The translations under genes and the position numbers were made by a program. DNA of 9,900 nucleotides from Caldisericaceae bacterium (lineage in GTDB: Bacteria > Calditrichota > Calditrichia > Calditrichales > Calditrichaceae), in contig JAGHBR010000071.1 of assembly GCA_021160885.1 (NCBI GenBank), positions 1 through 9,900 of the forward strand, given 5' to 3'. The stretch's first letter is position 1; every line of letters starts with the position of its first letter. Of the stretch, positions 6,971 through 9,900 are shown piece after piece. The notes under the pieces are model-generated. The model was not told where the DNA came from and did not search any database. It saw only the letters and a list, made by a program, of their open reading frames with translations.

Positions 6971-6977
6971 ATGCTAA

Positions 6978-9623
6978 ATGCGCCGTTTTTACAGATTAAT
7001 GATTTTACTTTTTCTTTTCGCTTCTTTTGTCTCAGCATCGGACTCGTTTACAAGAAAAAACTGTCGCGCGTATCGGGTTAATCCTCAAGCGCCCAAAATT
7101 GACGGCAAACTAAACGATAACTGCTGGGCGCGTGTCCCTTTTCAGGATTCATTTGTTCAGATCAATCCGGTAGAAAACGCGGCTCCTTCACAAAAAACCG
7201 ACTTTAAAGTACTTTACGATGCACACAACATCTATTTTGGCATTATTGCCTATGACAATGAACCTGAAAAAATTGAAACGCAAATTTCGCGGCGTGATCA
7301 GATTGAAAACAGTGATTTTTTAGCTATATTTATTGACAGTTATTTCGATCGCCGTACTGCTTTTGTTTTTGGCACCAATCCCTCGGGAGTTAAATTCGAT
7401 CTTTTAATGGCCGAGGATGGCGATCGTCAAGATCAAAGCTGGGACCCCATCTGGGAAGTCAAAACGTCAATTACCGATTCTAGTTGGATTGCAGAGATGC
7501 GCATTCCACTCAGTCAGTTACGTTTTGCTAAAGCCAATTCTCATACCTGGGGATTTCAAATTTTGCGCAGAATTTACCGCAATCAGGAAGAAGACATGTG
7601 GCAGTACATTCCTAAAAATGCAGCCGGCCTGGTTTCTTATTTTGGTAATCTTACCGGCATTGAAGGCATTCAATCCCCAAAGCGGATTGAATTTTTGCCT
7701 TACTCGGTAAGTAAACTTCATACTTTTCAGGCAGAGGAAGGAGACCCGTTTACTAACGGCCGTGATTTTCGCTTAGATGCCGGACTTGACGGTAAAATTG
7801 GCTTGACAAGCGACCTGACGGTAGATTACACGATCAATCCCGATTTTGGCCAGGTTGAAGCCGATCCGTCGGAAGTAAACTTATCCGCTTTTGAAACCTT
7901 CTTCGAAGAAAAACGGCCTTTTTTTATTGAAGGTAAAAATATCTTTGAATTTCCTTTAGCCATGGGCGATGGAGACATGTCAAAGGAAAATCTATTTTAT
8001 TCCAGAAGAATTGGCCGTTCTCCTCATTATTATCCGGACGAAGAAGACGGTTTTTCTTATGACTACATTGACATGCCGGAACAGACAAGAATATTGGGCG
8101 CGGCCAAGCTGAGCGGTAAAACACAAAAAGGTTGGTCTATCGGTTTGTTGGACGCTGTTACAAATCCTGAAAAAGCTACACTGGACATTGAAGGCCGGCG
8201 TCAAAAGGTAACGGTTGAACCTTTGACCAACTATTTAGTCAGCCGGTTGCAAAAAGATTTTAATCAGGGGAATACCTCGATCGGCGGTATGGTCACCGCA
8301 ACCAATCGCAACATTAAGGACGATCATTTAAAATTTCTTAACAGATCGGCTTACACCGGCGGAATTGATTTTCGCCATCAATGGGACAAAAAAACCTATT
8401 TTTTAGACTTTAAATTATTTGGTTCTCATCTGATTGGAGACGCAGAAGCCATTGAAAGAGTACAAACCTCTTCAGCCCACTATTTTCAGCGACCGGATGC
8501 CAAACATGTTTCTTTAGATACCACGCGTACAACGCTTTCTGGGCATGGAGGTAGTTTTGATATCGGCAAGATCGGTAATGGTAACTGGCGCTTTGCCACA
8601 GGCGGATTATGGCGCTCGCCTGGTCTGGAATTGAATGATCTTGGCTTTTTACGGCGCGCTGATCAAATCATGCATTTCATCTGGATCGGTTACCGCTTAA
8701 ATAATCCGGTAGGTGTTATTCGGAGGGCCAACTTGAACTTCAATGCCTGGCAGGGCTGGAATTTCGCCGGCGATCGGTTGTTTCAGGGAGGCAATATTAA
8801 CGGCGGGTTGCAATTTACAAATCTTTGGGGCTTTTATATGGGCATCAATCGCGAACAGAGTGCCTACTCGCCTCACATGCTTAGAGGCGGGCCATTGGCA
8901 CGCTATTCAGGTGGCTGGAATTTCTGGTTTAAGAGCTACTCAAACCGGTCTAAAAATTTTCAGATAGAACTTTCATCCAGAGCTCATGTGAATGATGACA
9001 AAATTTCAAAAAGATATGGTTTTAATCTGGAACTTGCGCAAAAAATAAGCGAACGTTTAAATGTTAAAATTAACTATTTTTATTCTTTTAATAAAGAAAA
9101 CCTCCAATATGTAGATACAGAATCTTTTCAAAATGTGGACCGCTACATCTTTGCCCGTATTGTACAAAATACGTTTGGCTTAGTTTTTCGATTCAATTAT
9201 AGTCCTACGCCTAACCTTTCGTTACAATATTATGGCCAGCCTTTTGTCTCTGCAGGGAAATACTCGCATTTTAAATTGATTACCAATCCCAGAGCCAAAG
9301 GAAGCGCCCGTTATAAGGAACTTAACAATAAACAAATTCGCTATGTTGCAGAAGATGAAATTTACGAAATAGATGAAAACCAGGATGGGATTACTGATTA
9401 TTGTTTTGACTATCCAGATTTTAATTTTAAAGAATTCCGTTCCAACTTCGTGATTCGCTGGGAATATCGGCCAGGTTCCACTCTGTTTTTAGTCTGGGCA
9501 CAAAACAGAAATGATTTTTTGAGTTCCGGAGTCTTTAAGGCTGGTACTGATTTTCAGCGTTTGTTTGACACAAAACCAGACAATGTATTTTTAATCAAAC
9601 TAAATTACTGGTTGTCCATTTGA
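6978..9623 (+). CDS. Secreted CBM9-like / DUF5916 outer-membrane beta-barrel protein
   Basis: This 881-residue protein starts with a signal peptide (MRRFYRLMILLFLFASFVSA), with likely cleavage after Ala20. Residues about 30-215 form a carbohydrate-binding family 9-like domain (PKIDGKLNDNCWARV; DFKVLYDAHNIYFGI; DSSWIAEMRIPLSQLRF). From about 235 to the end it matches the DUF5916 family, seen in VDYTINPDFGQVEADPSEV and FEEKRPFFIEGKNIF, in the ILGAAKLSGKTQKGWSIG segment, and in RWEYRPGSTLFLVW (827-840). Alternating aromatic strands and the C-terminus LIKLNYWLSI suggest an outer-membrane beta barrel. A DxNxDG loop (DENQDGITD, 799-807) may bind calcium in a surface loop. The length fits the family. 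Substrate and function of DUF5916 proteins are not established; the CBM9-like domain hints at glycan or other surface ligand binding. It lies 265 bases after the operon, so it is probably a separate unit. Confidence 0.9.
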   Translation: MRRFYRLMILLFLFASFVSASDSFTRKNCRAYRVNPQAPKIDGKLNDNCWARVPFQDSFVQINPVENAAPSQKTDFKVLYDAHNIYFGIIAYDNEPEKIETQISRRDQIENSDFLAIFIDSYFDRRTAFVFGTNPSGVKFDLLMAEDGDRQDQSWDPIWEVKTSITDSSWIAEMRIPLSQLRFAKANSHTWGFQILRRIYRNQEEDMWQYIPKNAAGLVSYFGNLTGIEGIQSPKRIEFLPYSVSKLHTFQAEEGDPFTNGRDFRLDAGLDGKIGLTSDLTVDYTINPDFGQVEADPSEVNLSAFETFFEEKRPFFIEGKNIFEFPLAMGDGDMSKENLFYSRRIGRSPHYYPDEEDGFSYDYIDMPEQTRILGAAKLSGKTQKGWSIGLLDAVTNPEKATLDIEGRRQKVTVEPLTNYLVSRLQKDFNQGNTSIGGMVTATNRNIKDDHLKFLNRSAYTGGIDFRHQWDKKTYFLDFKLFGSHLIGDAEAIERVQTSSAHYFQRPDAKHVSLDTTRTTLSGHGGSFDIGKIGNGNWRFATGGLWRSPGLELNDLGFLRRADQIMHFIWIGYRLNNPVGVIRRANLNFNAWQGWNFAGDRLFQGGNINGGLQFTNLWGFYMGINREQSAYSPHMLRGGPLARYSGGWNFWFKSYSNRSKNFQIELSSRAHVNDDKISKRYGFNLELAQKISERLNVKINYFYSFNKENLQYVDTESFQNVDRYIFARIVQNTFGLVFRFNYSPTPNLSLQYYGQPFVSAGKYSHFKLITNPRAKGSARYKELNNKQIRYVAEDEIYEIDENQDGITDYCFDYPDFNFKEFRSNFVIRWEYRPGSTLFLVWAQNRNDFLSSGVFKAGTDFQRLFDTKPDNVFLIKLNYWLSI

Positions 9624-9682
9624 GGCTTTTTAATGGTTTTGAGTCAGGAGCTTCTCTGTTAATGGTTAGTACTAAATTTAGT

Positions 9683-9699
9683 TTTGAATAAAATTCAAA
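9683..9699 (+). repeat. AT-rich inverted repeat after the DUF5916 gene
   Basis: TTTGAAT (9683-9689), loop AAA, ATTCAAA (9693-9699): a perfect 7-bp stem immediately before the TTGACA element. It may mark the DUF5916 transcript end or be an operator for the following promoter. It is too AT-rich, and lacks the T-run, to be called a terminator. Confidence 0.3.
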
Positions 9700-9705
9700 T
9701 TAAAC

Positions 9706-9732
9706 TTGACAAAAAGGGGTTTTCTTTATTAT
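9706..9732 (+). promoter_or_regulatory. Sigma70-type promoter candidate
   Basis: A perfect -35 TTGACA (9706-9711) is followed after 15 bases by TATTAT (9727-9732), 5 of 6 to the -10 consensus. The spacer is 2 bases shorter than ideal and carries a GGGG run. Transcription would begin near 9739. Confidence 0.5.
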
Positions 9733-9738
9733 TTTTAA

Positions 9739-9846
9739 AACGGAAGTTATAAGGGAAATTAGGAAAAGATAATAAAGTTTATCCTCCCTCCTAAAAAACA
9801 AAACCCTCAACATCATCCTTCGGCTCCACGTCTGTGGAGCCTTTTT
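9739..9846 (+). ncRNA. Candidate small RNA (about 108 nt) with C-rich anti-SD-like segment
   Basis: The segment is bounded by the promoter candidate and the intrinsic terminator and has no usable reading frame. It can fold as nested stems: TTAGGA (9759-9764) with TCCTAA (9789-9794), and GATAA (9768-9772) with TTATC (9779-9783). The internal loop between the 3' arms carries CCTCCCTCC (9783-9791), which resembles the anti-Shine-Dalgarno sequence and the C-rich seeds of some trans-acting sRNAs. It could instead be the untranslated leader and attenuator of a gene beyond the window, or simply the 3' end of the DUF5916 transcript. No known RNA family was recognised. Confidence 0.35.
9822..9846 (+). 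terminator. Strong rho-independent terminator
   Basis: GGCTCCAC (9822-9829), loop GTCT, GTGGAGCC (9834-9841): a perfect 8-bp GC-rich stem followed by TTTTT (9842-9846). On the opposite strand no T-run follows, so it acts on + strand transcripts. It would end either the DUF5916 transcript or the short transcript starting near 9739. Confidence 0.9.
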
Positions 9847-9848
9847 AG

Positions 9849-9888
9849 TTTAAAAAGGCTTGACTTAATGCTATAATTAGTCTATTTT
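9849..9888 (+). promoter_or_regulatory. Promoter candidates reading out of the window
   Basis: Two overlapping options are seen. TTGACT (9860-9865) with TATTTT (9883-9888) at an ideal 17-base spacing is one. The perfect -10 TATAAT (9872-9877) with a weak -35 TTTAAA (9849-9854), also at 17 bases, is the other. Lying directly behind the terminator, they probably drive a gene that begins to the right of the window. Confidence 0.5.
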
Positions 9889-9900
9889 TTATTACCTCTA

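Larger units (their letters stand above)
6713..6977 (+). other. Intergenic region between the operon and the DUF5916 gene
   Basis: This stretch of 265 bases has no convincing gene. It contains the inverted repeats listed separately and the RBS of the next gene. No hairpin here is followed by a T-run, so no canonical intrinsic terminator separates the two units. No clean -35/-10 pair was found for the DUF5916 gene, although its isolation and strong RBS suggest its own promoter lies here. A 13-codon frame (ATG 6958, stop 6997-6999) overlaps the next start and is probably chance. Confidence 0.7.
9624..9900 (+). other. Non-coding right end of the window
   Basis: No protein gene is supported here on either strand. 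The stretch holds an AT-only hairpin (9683-9699), a promoter-like pair (9706-9732), a possible small RNA, an intrinsic terminator (9822-9846), and further promoter-like elements (9849-9888) pointing to a gene beyond the window. Confidence 0.6.

Noticed and set aside
6958..6999. 13-codon leader peptide overlapping the DUF5916 start
   Set aside because: It has a GGAG only 4 bases upstream and no meaningful sequence. The overlap is more simply chance, although translational coupling cannot be excluded.
6978..9623. TonB-dependent receptor
   Set aside because: No TonB box or plug domain is seen. The N-terminal CBM9-like domain and conserved motifs fit DUF5916 instead.

Overview
The window is AT-rich bacterial DNA, tightly packed, with every supported gene on the + strand. 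Several genes have clear Shine-Dalgarno sites (TGGAGG before 2925, AAGGAG before 6978), and the right end carries TTGACA/TATAAT-type promoter elements. With a DUF5916-type outer-membrane protein and a secreted caspase-like/TPR protein, this suggests a Gram-negative of the wider FCB assemblage. Calditrichota (Caldithrix-like) is my best guess. Bacteroidota are less likely, because they rarely show such SD and promoter sequences. This placement is inference.

Region 1 (1-6712) is a compact five-gene operon with gaps of 37, 16, 1 and 3 bases. In order: (a) the 3' part of a large TPR protein ending in an Ig-like domain, a caspase-fold domain and an EF-hand loop; (b) a MotA/TolQ/ExbB-type ion-channel subunit with a long helical cytoplasmic tail; (c) and (d) two paralogous small single-pass proteins that resemble ExbD/TolR; (e) a lipoprotein with seven propeller blades and a C-terminal beta domain. 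The operon looks like an ion-driven envelope machine with 1 ExbB-like and 2 ExbD-like subunits, plus two large proteins probably outside the cytoplasm. Two features stand out. The caspase domain has Asn at both catalytic positions (a pseudo-caspase). Of the two ExbD-like paralogues, only the second keeps the membrane Asp; the first has Ser there.

Region 2 (6713-6977) is a 265-base intergenic stretch with several inverted repeats and no recognisable gene. Region 3 (6978-9623) encodes a secreted 881-residue CBM9-like plus DUF5916 beta-barrel protein, apparently with its own transcription.

Region 4 (9624-9900) has no protein gene that I can support. It holds a TTGACA/TATTAT promoter-like pair, a structured segment with a C-rich anti-SD-like stretch, a strong intrinsic terminator, and further promoter-like elements reading out of the window. 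The first three could together define a small RNA of about 108 nt.
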